A stretch of 64,000 nucleotides of DNA, taken from positions 558,001 through 622,000 of the forward strand of contig CANMND010000001.1 of assembly GCA_947499155.1 (NCBI GenBank), in the 5' to 3' direction. Below, in pieces: positions 8,629 through 18,709 of this stretch. The notes below the pieces were generated by a model. That model saw only the letters and a list, made by a program, of their open reading frames with translations. It searched no databases and had not been told where the DNA came from. This DNA is from an uncultured Sphingomonadales bacterium. GTDB lineage: Bacteria > Pseudomonadota > Alphaproteobacteria > Sphingomonadales > Rhodothalassiaceae. The translations under genes and the position numbers were made by a program. Position 1 is the first letter of the stretch; every line of letters begins with the position of its first letter.

Positions 8629-11070
8629 ATGAAGACGACACGGAATTCCACAGGCCGTGCATATCGCAGAATTCGCGCCATATGCTTATCGACAGTAGCG
8701 GGGGCTGCTCTTCTGTTCGCCCTGCCCGGCTCATATGCGCATGCTCAACAAACGGTCGATACGAAGGATGAAGCCGCGGCTCAAAAGCTTCTGGGGCTTG
8801 AGGAAATTGTTGTTACCGGCCGCGCGGGCGGAGAAGGACTGCGCAAGCTTGATGCAAGCTTTGCCATCACCAGTCTCAGTTCACATGACATAAAGAGATA
8901 CTCACCCAAAAGCACCGCCGACTTATTTAAGACAGTGCCTGGTGTCTGGGTTGAAAGCTCGGGTGGTGAAGCAGGTGCCAATATATTTGTCCGAGGTTTT
9001 CCCGGAGCGGGCGATGCGGAATTCGCGACTGTCCAGATTGATGGCCTACCAATCTTCCCGCCACCAACCCTGTCATTCCTTGAAAACTCCAGCCTGTTCA
9101 GGATTGACGAGACAGTGGAGCGTATGGAAGCGCTTCGTGGCGGACCCAACCCCGTTTTATCCAATGGCCAACCAGGCGTCACATTCAACTTCATCCAGAA
9201 AAAAGGCGGTCCCGAGACCGAAGGTGTCGTCAAGCTTTCTGGGACAGATTTTGGTGAAAAGCGCGTTGATTTGCATCTGAGCGGTCCCTTGACTGACACT
9301 CTTTTCTACAGCGTTGGCGGATTTTATCGCACATCAAGCGGGATCCGTGATGCTGAGTTCAATTCCGAGCGGGGCGGCCAGATCAGCGCCAATATCACCA
9401 AAATTTTCGATAATGGGGAAATCAATCTATATACCCGTTTTCTTGATGATCGAAATGCGTGGCTTTTGCCCATTCCCGTTCAGTCTGACGCCAATGGCAA
9501 CGTGCGTGATTTCCCTGGATTCAGTCGGGGCAAGGGGAACCTGATCGGTAATGAAAACCGCCTTGCCAGTCTGGAAATTGGACGGAATGGCGAAACCATC
9601 GACCGCGACCTGGCTGATGGCCGGGGTGCCGAACTGTTCATGATTGGCGGCAGCGCCATGTTTGACTTTTCATCCGGCTGGTCGTTCAGCGAACGATTTA
9701 ACTACATGTCCGGTGATGCGGATACCATGGGCCTGGTCCCTGCCAATACACCGCGGAGCCTGTCGGACATTCTGGCAGATACTGCCCCCGCTGGCGTCGG
9801 TGGTACGTTCAGTTTTACATCCAGCGGTACTGAGATCACCGATCTAAGCCAGCAGGCCCTGACAGCCGGTTTCTGGTCTGTGGAAAAGGATATCCAGTCC
9901 TTTACCAATGACTTCAGCCTGTCAAAGGACCTGTTTTCTGGAAACCGCTTTACAATCGGGGTTTTCTTCTCTGACTACTCATCAAAGGATGTCTGGTATC
10001 TTGGCAATGAGCAACTTCTTGCCGCAGAGGAAAATGCACGGCGCATTGATCTCGTTTTGGACAATGGCGACCAGATTACCCGCAACGGCTTTATTGGCGC
10101 TCCTTTCTTTGCTGTCAACGCTGCCTATAACGGGCGTAATGTGGCGGGTTATATTGCCGATGAGTGGCAAGTAACCCCTGACCTGCGCATTGACGCCGGC
10201 TTCCGTCTGGAAAACCAGCGCGTCGATGCAACCCTTGAAAATGCAGACTTTGGTGTGGATCTTGATAACGATCCGACAACCGTTTTCAACAATAACGCTG
10301 CCGTCCTCAACGGTACCTTCAGAACCATAGAATACGACAAGACCGAAACATCATGGACTGTGGGTGCGAACTATAACCTGCGTGACAACATGGCGGTTTT
10401 TGCCCGCATCAATAATGGACAGAAATTCCCACAATTTGATAATCTGCGTGACGGTGCCGACCAGATTCAGAAAGTGGACCAGTATGAACTGGGCTTCAAG
10501 GCGTCCAGCGATATGCTCGGTCTCTTCGCCACCTTGTTCTACAATGACTTTTCCGGCCTGCCTGAACAGCGTTTTATTGATGGTCAGAATGTGGTGATCA
10601 TTTCAGGATCCAACGCTATCGGCGTAGAAGCAGAAATAGTTGCACGGCCCATTGATAACCTGACACTGGCTTTGACCGGGACATGGCAGGACGCCGATTT
10701 CGATGGCAAAAGCGTCTTTGACGGCAATCGCGTCCAGCGCCAGCCAAAACTGCATCTGCGCTTTTCACCCAGCTATGACATTTATATGCCCTTTGGCGTC
10801 ACAACGCTTTATGGCACCTTTACCCATGTGGGCAGCAGGTTTTCCGATCCTGAAAACCTCCAGACACTTGGCAGTTATCAAAAGCTCGATATGGGCGTTA
10901 TCATGGATATCGGCGAAAATGTCAGCCTTCAGGTCGTGGCGGATAATCTCACCAACAGCCACGCACTGACCGAGGGCAACCCGCGGACGATTGGCCAGGG
11001 CTCTGGCGTCATCTTCGCACGCCCCATCCTTGGTCGGTCCTTCCGCTTTAGCCTCAGCTACAGCTTCTAA
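8629..11070 (+). CDS. TonB-dependent outer-membrane receptor (sugar locus)
   Basis: An 813-residue outer-membrane beta-barrel receptor. I chose ATG 8629, with GGGGAG just upstream, rather than a TTG 15 bases earlier. A signal peptide ends near ALPGSYAHAQQ. The TonB box region is LEEIVVTGRAGG, the plug contains FKTVPGVWVESSGGEAGANIFVRGFPG and VERMEALRGGPN, and the chain ends in aromatic SFRFSLSYSF, as expected for BAM-dependent barrels. It belongs to the alpha-glucoside locus by position and by the operators upstream, so an oligosaccharide such as a maltodextrin is the likely ligand. A strong terminator follows. Confidence 0.92.
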   Translation: MKTTRNSTGRAYRRIRAICLSTVAGAALLFALPGSYAHAQQTVDTKDEAAAQKLLGLEEIVVTGRAGGEGLRKLDASFAITSLSSHDIKRYSPKSTADLFKTVPGVWVESSGGEAGANIFVRGFPGAGDAEFATVQIDGLPIFPPPTLSFLENSSLFRIDETVERMEALRGGPNPVLSNGQPGVTFNFIQKKGGPETEGVVKLSGTDFGEKRVDLHLSGPLTDTLFYSVGGFYRTSSGIRDAEFNSERGGQISANITKIFDNGEINLYTRFLDDRNAWLLPIPVQSDANGNVRDFPGFSRGKGNLIGNENRLASLEIGRNGETIDRDLADGRGAELFMIGGSAMFDFSSGWSFSERFNYMSGDADTMGLVPANTPRSLSDILADTAPAGVGGTFSFTSSGTEITDLSQQALTAGFWSVEKDIQSFTNDFSLSKDLFSGNRFTIGVFFSDYSSKDVWYLGNEQLLAAEENARRIDLVLDNGDQITRNGFIGAPFFAVNAAYNGRNVAGYIADEWQVTPDLRIDAGFRLENQRVDATLENADFGVDLDNDPTTVFNNNAAVLNGTFRTIEYDKTETSWTVGANYNLRDNMAVFARINNGQKFPQFDNLRDGADQIQKVDQYELGFKASSDMLGLFATLFYNDFSGLPEQRFIDGQNVVIISGSNAIGVEAEIVARPIDNLTLALTGTWQDADFDGKSVFDGNRVQRQPKLHLRFSPSYDIYMPFGVTTLYGTFTHVGSRFSDPENLQTLGSYQKLDMGVIMDIGENVSLQVVADNLTNSHALTEGNPRTIGQGSGVIFARPILGRSFRFSLSYSF

Positions 11071-11095
11071 AACAGAACGCCAATCACCAGACTGC

Positions 11096-11126
11096 AAAAG
11101 GCCCGGCAACAACGCCGGGCCTTTTT
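11096..11126 (+). terminator. Rho-independent terminator after TonB receptor
   Basis: GC-rich stem (AAAAGGCCCGGC at 11096-11107 with GCCGGGCC plus T run at 11114-11126) around an AACAAC loop. The A run on the left makes it usable in both directions, so it may also stop transcripts from the convergent RND gene ending at 11167. Confidence 0.9.
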
Positions 11127-11166
11127 ATATTATGCGCGCTTATATGAAAGGAAGACGTCTCATCCA

Positions 11167-14100
11167 TCATCCATCCGGTGATTGCGCGATACGCTTGCTC
11201 TTGTTCTTGCCACTAACCGCATCACGCAGCCAGATAGCAGATGCCCGAACTGCCACATAGAAGACAGGGGTAAAGATAAGGCCAAATATGGTCACCCCAA
11301 TCATCCCAAAGAAGACGGCCGTACCCAGTTGTTGACGCATTTCAAAACCGGAGCCGCTGGCTGTCACCAGTGGCACAACGCCCAGAATAAAGGCAAAAGA
11401 CGTCATGACTATGGGACGCAGGCGAAGGCGGGCGGCCTCAACCGCTGCCTCTTGCAAAGACTTGCCAGCGTCTTCTGCCTGTTTGGCAAATTCGACGATC
11501 AGAATGGCATTCTTGGCCGCAAGCCCAATCAGAACGATAAAGCCTATCTGGACCAATATGTTGACATCCATCCCGCGCATCAAGACGCCAGACACCGCAG
11601 ATAAAAGCGACATCGGCACAATCAATACGACCGCAAGCGGCAAAGACAGACTTTCATATTGTGCAGCAAGCAGGATGAAGACAAACATCACTGCCAAGGC
11701 AAAGGCGATCATTGCCGTATTTCCTGCCAGCTTTTGCTGCAAGGCAAGCTCGGTCCATTCATATCCGAAACCATCACTCAAGGTTTCGTCTGCCAGTTGT
11801 TCCATACTTGCCAGAGCCTCACCAGTCGAAAAGCCCGGTGTTACATCCCCCTGCACAGCGGCAGCCGGATAGAGATTGTAACGCGCCACTCTTTGGGGAG
11901 CGGTTTGGGTCTTGAACGTGGCAACGGTCCCAAGAGGCGTCATGCCACCATGTGCGCTTCTGACCCTCATGCGAGCCACGTCTTCCGGTGAATTCCGATA
12001 AGGACCGTCGGCCTGTGCCGTCACCCGGTAGGAACGACCATAAAGTGTGAAGTCATTAACATATTGAGACCCCAGATAAATGGACAGTGTCTCAAGAATG
12101 CTTTCAACGGGCACGCCAAGCTGTTCCGCCTTTACCCGGTCGGTTTTCACATAAAGCTGGGGAGTGGATGTATCAAAAACCGTAAAGACCGAGCTGGTAG
12201 CATCCATGCCATTGGCTGGGCCTGCAACCGACCAAGTAGCCTGCTCAAGGGCCTCATAACCGGCACCACCCCGGTCCTGAATATACATTTTAAACCCGCC
12301 GGCATTGCCAATCCCGCGAACAGGCGGCGGCGGCACTATCAAGATACGTGCGTCAGTCCAGCCAGCAAATGTCTGACGCAACTCAGAAACAGTGTCTGCA
12401 AGCCTGCGCCCTTCGGACATACGCTCACCAATATTTCGCAGCGGCAAGAACGCGGTGGCTGAATTGGACGCAATTGTAAATGTTGCCCCATCCAAGCCCG
12501 AAAAGGCCGCCGTATGGGCCACGTCGGGATGTGCCATCGCCTCATCGATCACCTTTTCCAGAACCTCCTCTGTGCGCGACAAAGACGACCCTGCGGGCAA
12601 TTGGACAACAGCAATCAGATAAGACTCATCTGCAGAAGGTATAAAGCCGCCCGGCGCTCGCCCAAACTGAAACACCGTGAGAAGCAGCAAACCGCCGTAC
12701 ACCACCAGCATCAGTACCGTCATGCGAACCAGTCGGGCTGTAAGGGCTGCGTAACGCCTGGTTGACCGGTCAACAGTTTTTTCAAAATGTTTAAAAAACC
12801 ATTGGGAAGGCCGCTCCCACCACCGTATTTTATGGGCCTGTCCATGGGACTTCAGCAGAATGGCACAAAGCGCGGGAGACAGAGTCAGCGATACTCCTGC
12901 CGAAATGATTGTGGCGCTGGCAATCGTGATCGCGAACTGACGATAAAACTCGCCACTGATTCCGGTCAGGAATGCAGTGGGTATAAATACAGCGCTCAGC
13001 ACCAGTGCAATAGCAACGAGGGCGCCGCCCACTTCATCCATGGTCTTGTGCGCTGCCTCTTTTGCTCCCATCCCCTCCTTCATTTTTCGTTCGACGTTTT
13101 CCACCACAACGATGGCATCATCAACCACAATCCCTATAGAAAGTACCAGGCCAAACAACGACAACGTATTAAGGGAAAACCCAAATGCCTGCATTACGGC
13201 GAATGTGCCAACCAGGGAGATCGGTATTGCAACAATAGGAATGAGCGCCGCGCGCATGCTTTGCAGGAAAATAAACACGACAAGGGCGACAAGAATGACC
13301 GCCTCCAAGATGGTCACTTGCACCTTTTCAACGGATTTTGCGATGAATTCCGTGGGATTATAAACCACGTCATAAGACATTCCGTCGGGGAATCTGTCAC
13401 TCATCTCAGACAGGGTTGTCAATATATTGTCTGCGGTCTCAAGTGCATTCGCACCAGGTTGCTGATTGAACAAAAGGGCAAGTGCCGGCTTGCCATCAAG
13501 CGACGCATTGGTGGCATAATCACGCGCACCAAGCTCCAGCCGGGCCACGTCCTTTAACCGGACAAGAGCGCCATCAACACCTGACGCAAGAACGACATCT
13601 CCAAACTCTTCAACAGTGCGCAAGCGCCCTTTAGTCTCTATAGGGATTTCATACACGCCTTGGCTTTCCATAGGCTGGCTACCAAGAGCCCCCCCAGCCA
13701 CCTGCACATTTTGCCCGCGCAAGGCTGCGACCACATCACCTGCATTAAGGTTGAAACGCGCTGCACGCTCGGGGTCAATCCAGACACGCATAGCGTATTC
13801 ACGCAGACCAAAAGCCTGAACCTGCCCAACGCCGTCAATCCGTTGCAGGGCATCGCGCATCTGAAGGCGGTAATAGTTTGAGATAAATAGCTGATCGTTA
13901 TTGCTATCAAGTGAATAAAGATGCGCCACCATCAAGGCGTCAGGATTTGACTTGACCGTATTCACGCCCAAACGGCGGACCTCTTCTGGCAAGCGCGGTT
14001 CAGCAAGAGACACCCGGTTTTGTACCAGCACCTGGGCGATATCCAGGTCCATGCCCTGTTCGAACACAACAGATATCGTGACGTTCCCGCCGTTGGTGGA

Positions 14101-14349
14101 TTGGGAGACAACATAAAGCATCCCCTCCACACCATTGATCTCTTCTTCGATCACAGCAGCGACAGTATCCGCTGCAGTTTCAGCAGATGCGCCGGGGAAA
14201 GCGGCAGAGATCTGAATAGTCGGGGGCGCAACATCAGGATATTGCGCAACCGGCAGGTTAAAGTAAGCGATCACCCCGATCAGCATAGTCAGCACCCAAA
14301 TGGCGCTGGCAAAGATCGGACGTTCGATAAAGAAATGGGTAAAACGCAT
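11167..14349 (-). CDS. RND multidrug efflux inner-membrane permease (HAE1)
   Basis: A 1060-residue AcrB/MexF-like proton-driven pump. The N-terminus MRFTHFFIERPIFASAIWVL is typical of HAE1. TM4 has the paired aspartates of the proton relay (GIVVDDAIVVVENVERKM), and TM10 has GLAAKNAILIVEFAKQAED with the partner lysine. The later motif RLRPIVMTSFAFILGVVPL is also intact. The two large periplasmic porter loops are present and the length is normal. It forms an operon with the adaptor gene upstream (3 bases apart). No outer-membrane TolC-like gene is adjacent, so the pump must use a channel encoded elsewhere. Confidence 0.95.
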   Translation of the reverse strand: MRFTHFFIERPIFASAIWVLTMLIGVIAYFNLPVAQYPDVAPPTIQISAAFPGASAETAADTVAAVIEEEINGVEGMLYVVSQSTNGGNVTISVVFEQGMDLDIAQVLVQNRVSLAEPRLPEEVRRLGVNTVKSNPDALMVAHLYSLDSNNDQLFISNYYRLQMRDALQRIDGVGQVQAFGLREYAMRVWIDPERAARFNLNAGDVVAALRGQNVQVAGGALGSQPMESQGVYEIPIETKGRLRTVEEFGDVVLASGVDGALVRLKDVARLELGARDYATNASLDGKPALALLFNQQPGANALETADNILTTLSEMSDRFPDGMSYDVVYNPTEFIAKSVEKVQVTILEAVILVALVVFIFLQSMRAALIPIVAIPISLVGTFAVMQAFGFSLNTLSLFGLVLSIGIVVDDAIVVVENVERKMKEGMGAKEAAHKTMDEVGGALVAIALVLSAVFIPTAFLTGISGEFYRQFAITIASATIISAGVSLTLSPALCAILLKSHGQAHKIRWWERPSQWFFKHFEKTVDRSTRRYAALTARLVRMTVLMLVVYGGLLLLTVFQFGRAPGGFIPSADESYLIAVVQLPAGSSLSRTEEVLEKVIDEAMAHPDVAHTAAFSGLDGATFTIASNSATAFLPLRNIGERMSEGRRLADTVSELRQTFAGWTDARILIVPPPPVRGIGNAGGFKMYIQDRGGAGYEALEQATWSVAGPANGMDATSSVFTVFDTSTPQLYVKTDRVKAEQLGVPVESILETLSIYLGSQYVNDFTLYGRSYRVTAQADGPYRNSPEDVARMRVRSAHGGMTPLGTVATFKTQTAPQRVARYNLYPAAAVQGDVTPGFSTGEALASMEQLADETLSDGFGYEWTELALQQKLAGNTAMIAFALAVMFVFILLAAQYESLSLPLAVVLIVPMSLLSAVSGVLMRGMDVNILVQIGFIVLIGLAAKNAILIVEFAKQAEDAGKSLQEAAVEAARLRLRPIVMTSFAFILGVVPLVTASGSGFEMRQQLGTAVFFGMIGVTIFGLIFTPVFYVAVRASAIWLRDAVSGKNKSKRIAQSPDG

Positions 14350-14352
14350 GGA

Positions 14353-15573
14353 TCACCTTTCCCGTGGCGAAGTGCCGGGAAGCGAGCTTGCTCCCGCCCT
14401 TGGCAAAGCCGTCTCAAGCTTTGGCATGACCTTCAGGCCAGGCTGTACAAACTGCACACCCTTGGTCACGACCCGGTCATCAGCCGTGAGACCATCCCGG
14501 ATAACACGCCAGCCTTCGATCAACGGACCAAGTGTCACCCGCTTTTGTACAACCTTGTCTTCAGCATCCAAGGCCCAGACAAAGCGGGATGACTGATCCG
14601 TCAGGACAGCACCTTCCTCCACCAGCAAGGCGTCGTGACGATCAGATGCCGCCACACGCACGCGGGCAAACATCTCCGGCACAAACAGGCCATCAGAATT
14701 TTCAAGGATTGCCCGCACACGCATGGTGCCTGTGGCCGGGTCAAGGCGGTTATCAATGAAACTGACAACGCCTTCGTGATTGAAATCTGTCTCATCCATC
14801 AGCTTGATTCCAATGGGAACCACTCGGTCATGGTCGCGACCGACACGGGCATAACGCAGAAAGTCGGCTTCAGAGATGGTAAATTCAAAATAAATGGGTT
14901 CATGGGATATGACTGTGGTCAGCAAGGTCTGGTCTGCGATCACCAAATTGCCGATACTGACCCGGTAATCACTGACATAGCCCGATACCGGCGCGCGCAG
15001 CTCCGTGTAATCAAGATTGAGCTTTGCATCAGCAACCGACGCTTCAGCGGACAGCACAGCTGCTTCGGCGAGCAAGGCATCGCGGACGCGCCTGTCCTGC
15101 ACTTCACGAGAGATGGTTGCATTCTTGATCAGATCTTCACCGCGCTTCACTTCTTTCGAGGCTGTTTCATAGCGAGCCTTTGCGCCTGCAAGATCCGCTT
15201 CCACCTTGTCAAGGGCGGCTTCAAAAGGTCTTGGGTCAATGCGAAACAGCAGGTCGCCCGTGTTCACGCGCTCGCCATTTCTAAAAGCGATTTCAGTCAG
15301 ATAGCCCGACACCCGCGCCCTGATTTCGACAGAGTCAGTTGCATGAAAACGACCACTATATTCGTCCCACTCAATAATCGAGCGAACTATGGGATGGCTG
15401 ACCGTTACTCTTGGGCTATTGGCATCAGGCATGCCGCCCGGATCCGGCTCTTGCGCACCTGCACCCGCCAGAACCCAAACACCAAGTGCACCCAGACAAA
15501 AGAGTGCAGCGATAATAACAAGTCTTCCTTTATGTCCGGATAATTGGAAAGAGGACGACGTTCGATCAGCCAT
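14353..15573 (-). CDS. RND periplasmic adaptor (membrane fusion protein)
   Basis: A 406-residue AcrA/MexE-type adaptor that bridges the inner-membrane pump and the outer-membrane channel. One N-terminal membrane anchor is visible (LVIIAALFCLGALGVWVLAG) with no lipobox. The lipoyl halves (SVEIRARVSGYLTEIAFRNG and LRAPVSGYVSDYRVSIGNLV) flank a coiled-coil hairpin (AALDKVEADLAGAKARYETA). Beta-barrel and membrane-proximal domains follow, ending with a charged tail. It is divergent from a LysR gene across a 229-base promoter region, a common arrangement for MexEF-OprN-like systems. Confidence 0.93.
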   Translation of the reverse strand: MADRTSSSFQLSGHKGRLVIIAALFCLGALGVWVLAGAGAQEPDPGGMPDANSPRVTVSHPIVRSIIEWDEYSGRFHATDSVEIRARVSGYLTEIAFRNGERVNTGDLLFRIDPRPFEAALDKVEADLAGAKARYETASKEVKRGEDLIKNATISREVQDRRVRDALLAEAAVLSAEASVADAKLNLDYTELRAPVSGYVSDYRVSIGNLVIADQTLLTTVISHEPIYFEFTISEADFLRYARVGRDHDRVVPIGIKLMDETDFNHEGVVSFIDNRLDPATGTMRVRAILENSDGLFVPEMFARVRVAASDRHDALLVEEGAVLTDQSSRFVWALDAEDKVVQKRVTLGPLIEGWRVIRDGLTADDRVVTKGVQFVQPGLKVMPKLETALPRAGASSLPGTSPRER

Positions 15574-15802
15574 AAGTTTATCTCAACTTCTTGATGTATC
15601 ATTGCACGAGAGTTCTCCTCCGCACGTCGTAAAGCACGGAAGGGGCATTGTCACGGCCCCTATTTGGACTTTTGTGACTTTCGGTATTAGGTGTCTCTCT
15701 CTTACTTCATTCAATAGAATTAGTTTATAGTCAAAAGACGACCCATGGCACAATCCGGGGCGGCCACGCCCAGTAAACCATAGCACAAAACTGGAGTGTA
15801 TT

Positions 15803-16747
15803 ATGAGTCTGCATCTATCTTCCTCACTCAGTATTTTTGTTCAGGCAGCTCGTCTGGGCAGTTTTGCAGCCACAGCACGGGCCATGGGCGTTTCACCAGC
15901 AGCCATTGGGCAAAGCATTCGCAAGCTGGAGGATTCCTTTGGCGTCACGTTATTCACACGCACCACGCGGAAAATGGCACTAACGCCTGAAGGGTCAATG
16001 CTGCTGGAGCGCGTGAGAATCCCACTTCACGAACTTGACCAGATCAGCCATATTTTCAATGAAAGCCGGGGTATTGTGTCGGGCACACTCAGGATTGGCG
16101 CGCCAACCGAATTTGGTCGAAAACAGCTTGTGCCATTGGTGGCTGAGTTTTCAACCCGACACCCAGACGTATCAGTAGAACTGAGCATTGCAGACAGGGC
16201 ACGCAACTTTATTGATGATGAGATCGACCTTGCCTTCAGACTTGCGACCGAACTGACAGAAACGACGATGGTTGCCCGTCCTCTTGAAGATCTGACATTG
16301 CTGACATTTGCGTCCCCCACCTATCTCGCTCGCCATGAAGCACCGGAGCATCCTGATGATCTGGAAAACCATGTCTGCATCAATTATCGCACACCGGATA
16401 CAAAGGCGCTTTATGCATGGGCCTTTACCATAGATGGCGTTATTCGCCGCATAACACCGACTTCCCGTTTTATTGCCAATGAAGCCGATGCAGTCATTAG
16501 CGCTGCCGTTGAGGCTCTTGGCCTTATCCAGGCGCCAGTCCATTTCGTACGACGACAGATCTCGGAAGGAACGCTGGTCCCGGTTTTGTCCGACTTTCGC
16601 GCCTCTATTCACACCCTTTATCTTTGTTATCCCAGCCGGGACAATCTTCCTTTGAGGACACGAGCATTCATTGATTTCGTCATGTCTGAGGCGCGTCTGG
16701 GGCGCTTTTCCCATGACTATGAGCTACCCCAAAAAGCAGCGTCCTGA
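15803..16747 (+). CDS. LysR-family transcriptional regulator
   Basis: A 314-residue LTTR with an N-terminal winged HTH (LSIFVQAARLGSFAATARAMG, SPAAIGQSIRKLEDSFGVTLF, RTTRKMALTPEG) and a PBP-type effector domain (GTLRIGAPTEFGRKQLVPLV, PLEDLTLLTFASPTYLARH, HVCINYRTPD). GGAG stands 8 bases before ATG 15803. It is transcribed away from the RND operon, so it probably controls pump expression from the shared 15574-15802 region and may repress itself. I did not find a convincing T-N11-A palindrome there. The inducer is unknown. Confidence 0.92.
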   Translation: MSLHLSSSLSIFVQAARLGSFAATARAMGVSPAAIGQSIRKLEDSFGVTLFTRTTRKMALTPEGSMLLERVRIPLHELDQISHIFNESRGIVSGTLRIGAPTEFGRKQLVPLVAEFSTRHPDVSVELSIADRARNFIDDEIDLAFRLATELTETTMVARPLEDLTLLTFASPTYLARHEAPEHPDDLENHVCINYRTPDTKALYAWAFTIDGVIRRITPTSRFIANEADAVISAAVEALGLIQAPVHFVRRQISEGTLVPVLSDFRASIHTLYLCYPSRDNLPLRTRAFIDFVMSEARLGRFSHDYELPQKAAS

Positions 16748-16760
16748 TGTGTCTTCGCGG

Positions 16761-17573
16761 TCAGGCCGCTTGTGGATCTTTTTCCCACCTGACTGCTTTA
16801 TAAGCGTGCCATGTTGCATGCCCCAGTACCGGGAAAGCGATAATCAACCCGAAAAGTCCGGTGAGTAATGACAAAACAAACAGGGTAAGGACAATCGCCC
16901 CCCAGCTTATCATTACAGGCCTGTTATTCCAGACCATAGCCATGCTGGTTCCCATGGCAGTCAGCGCATCGGCCCGCTCATTAAGCATCATTGGGATGGA
17001 AAATACGCTGATTGCAAAAGAGAAGGCTGCAAAAAGGCCCCCGACCAGACTGCCAACTATCAGCAGCCACAGGCCGGTATCGGTCGTAACAAGGATGGTG
17101 AAAATATCATCCAGGCCCGGAAAGCCCCGAACCCCAAAAAAAAGTGCGTACAAAAGGACCGCCGCCCGCATCCATAGAGCCATAAGCGAACATAACAAAA
17201 GGCCCGTGAACAAGACCTGCCCACCCGATACGGCCCGGACAAAAATCATATGTGTAAGGGTGATCGGTTCGCCACGCGATATCTGTCGACTTTTTTCATA
17301 AAGACCGATGGCCAAAACCGGGCCCACCACCATAAAGCCGGCAAGGGCCGGAAACAGGATATAGTCATAGGCCAGGTGGACCATCCCGCTCACCATGCCA
17401 AGGGAGATGATAAAAATCACAAGGCCATAAAAGAGACTGGGAAATGGTGACACCCACATGTCTTTCCAACCCGCTTCAAGCCATTTGAACGCGGTCCCCA
17501 CTGGCAAGTCGCGCTTGAATTTGCGTTCACGCTCCAAAGGTGGAACAACTTTAGGGATACGGATTTTCGTCAT
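16761..17573 (-). CDS. DUF2189 integral membrane protein
   Basis: A 270-residue protein with about six hydrophobic helices. The conserved front half (PVGTAFKWLEAGWKDMWVSP, then GPVLAIGLYEKSRQISRGE) matches DUF2189. Proteins of this family are often encoded beside cytochrome oxidase genes but no biochemical role is established. Here it is the last gene of the ccoNOQP cluster on the minus strand, 54 bases after the small cysteine protein. A part in assembly or biogenesis of the cbb3 oxidase is inference from position only. Confidence 0.85.
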   Translation of the reverse strand: MTKIRIPKVVPPLERERKFKRDLPVGTAFKWLEAGWKDMWVSPFPSLFYGLVIFIISLGMVSGMVHLAYDYILFPALAGFMVVGPVLAIGLYEKSRQISRGEPITLTHMIFVRAVSGGQVLFTGLLLCSLMALWMRAAVLLYALFFGVRGFPGLDDIFTILVTTDTGLWLLIVGSLVGGLFAAFSFAISVFSIPMMLNERADALTAMGTSMAMVWNNRPVMISWGAIVLTLFVLSLLTGLFGLIIAFPVLGHATWHAYKAVRWEKDPQAA

Positions 17574-17627
17574 TATATTTCTCTCTTGCCCTTCAGCAGA
17601 CCTTGTCCTTCACTATGAAATAAACAC

Positions 17628-17828
17628 TCAACATGATCGTTTCGCTGCCCGGTACTGACCATCCCCGCCGTCATCTTGATGGCTGACTGCGACACAATCG
17701 GGCTGACTTTCAAAGGCTGCCCGCAACAGCTGAATATTGGCAGCGACCACCAGCAGCAAAAATGCCAAAACTCCAAGGATGACCAGCATGGTCTGGGCCG
17801 ACACCGCAAGACGTCGCCGCCCGCTCAT
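17628..17828 (-). CDS. Small single-TM protein of the cbb3 cluster
   Basis: A 66-residue protein with one N-terminal membrane helix (TMLVILGVLAFLLLVVAANI) and a short periplasmic part with SQPDCV and a C-terminal YRAAKRSC, so two cysteines could form a disulfide. The start overlaps the ccoP stop by 4 bases (ATGA), good evidence that it is real and co-translated. I recall small proteins of this pattern after ccoP in other alphaproteobacteria, but know no function. An accessory subunit or assembly factor of the oxidase is possible. Confidence 0.75.
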   Translation of the reverse strand: MSGRRRLAVSAQTMLVILGVLAFLLLVVAANIQLLRAAFESQPDCVAVSHQDDGGDGQYRAAKRSC

Positions 17829-18709
17829 GGTGCCCTGCCTTGCAGGTCCAGCACATATAGCGCCAAAATTCTTCTATCCACAGCATCAAGTCGGCCTTCC
17901 CAGGAAGGCATATGGCCTTGCCGTCCATTCCAAAGCGTCTCAAACAAGGCTTGACGATCTCCGCCGTATAGCCAGTTGCCATCGGTCAGATCCGGGGCGC
18001 CCATCATGGTCAATCCTTTGGCGTCTTCACCATGGCAGGCAGAGCAGTTGTCCAGGAACAAATCGGCGCCACGCGCCAAAACATCCTGGTTTTCTGCCGT
18101 CGCCACATCCGGCTGCCCTGACAAGCTGCGCACATAGGTAATGATCGTTATAATATCGTCACGCCCCAGCATCTGGTCGCGCCCGAATGCGGGCATCTGG
18201 CCAAAGCGGGTTTCTTCATGAGCGTCATTTACACCCACCCGAAGCGTTTCTTCGATGGTTTTCACATCGCCGCCCCAGAGCCACGAACCATCAACAAGAT
18301 TAGGAAAGCCCATACTGCCACGAGCATTGGTCCCATGACAGACCGAGCAGTTATCGCCAAAAAGCATGTGCCCGGTTTCGCGGACAATCTGCATCAGGGC
18401 TTCATCATCCTTCACCAGATCCGGTTCAACTGCCATCAGCTGTGCCCGCCAGTCAGCACGGGCAGTGGCGGCTTTTACGAGTTGTTTTTGGACGGAATCA
18501 TGTTGATCAACCCCCAGAATTCCTTTGGTATAACCGGTGCCTGTTGGCCATGCGGGCATCAATATCCATAAGACGACGGAGAAGATCACTGCCGCGATCA
18601 GAAAGAACCAGATGGGCTTTGGAACCGGAGTGTTCAGTTCCTTTATGCCATTCCATTCATGGCCAGTGGTCTTATAACCGCTAACCGGATCGCGCTCCTT
18701 TACAGACAT
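17825..18709 (-). CDS. ccoP: Cytochrome c oxidase cbb3-type, diheme subunit III
   Basis: A 294-residue membrane-anchored cytochrome with two c-type heme sites, CSVCH (NCSVCHGTNARG) and CSACH (NCSACHGEDAKG). It passes electrons from soluble cytochrome c to CcoO. The N-terminal membrane helix is PIWFFLIAAVIFSVVLWIL, followed by the family segment GVDQHDSVQKQLVKAA. Distal Met ligands are plausible in GQMPAFG and GHMPSWEG. The start overlaps the end of ccoQ by 10 bases. Confidence 0.96.
   Translation of the reverse strand: MSVKERDPVSGYKTTGHEWNGIKELNTPVPKPIWFFLIAAVIFSVVLWILMPAWPTGTGYTKGILGVDQHDSVQKQLVKAATARADWRAQLMAVEPDLVKDDEALMQIVRETGHMLFGDNCSVCHGTNARGSMGFPNLVDGSWLWGGDVKTIEETLRVGVNDAHEETRFGQMPAFGRDQMLGRDDIITIITYVRSLSGQPDVATAENQDVLARGADLFLDNCSACHGEDAKGLTMMGAPDLTDGNWLYGGDRQALFETLWNGRQGHMPSWEGRLDAVDRRILALYVLDLQGRAP

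Noticed and set aside
12787-13557. A 256-codon open frame on the plus strand inside the RND permease gene
   Set aside because: It is antisense to a full-length, motif-complete pump gene, its translation is Cys/His/Arg-rich without family features, and no ribosome-binding site supports it.
14635-15543. A 302-codon open frame opposite the adaptor gene
   Set aside because: Shadow of the adaptor coding sequence. The translated protein has no recognisable domain.
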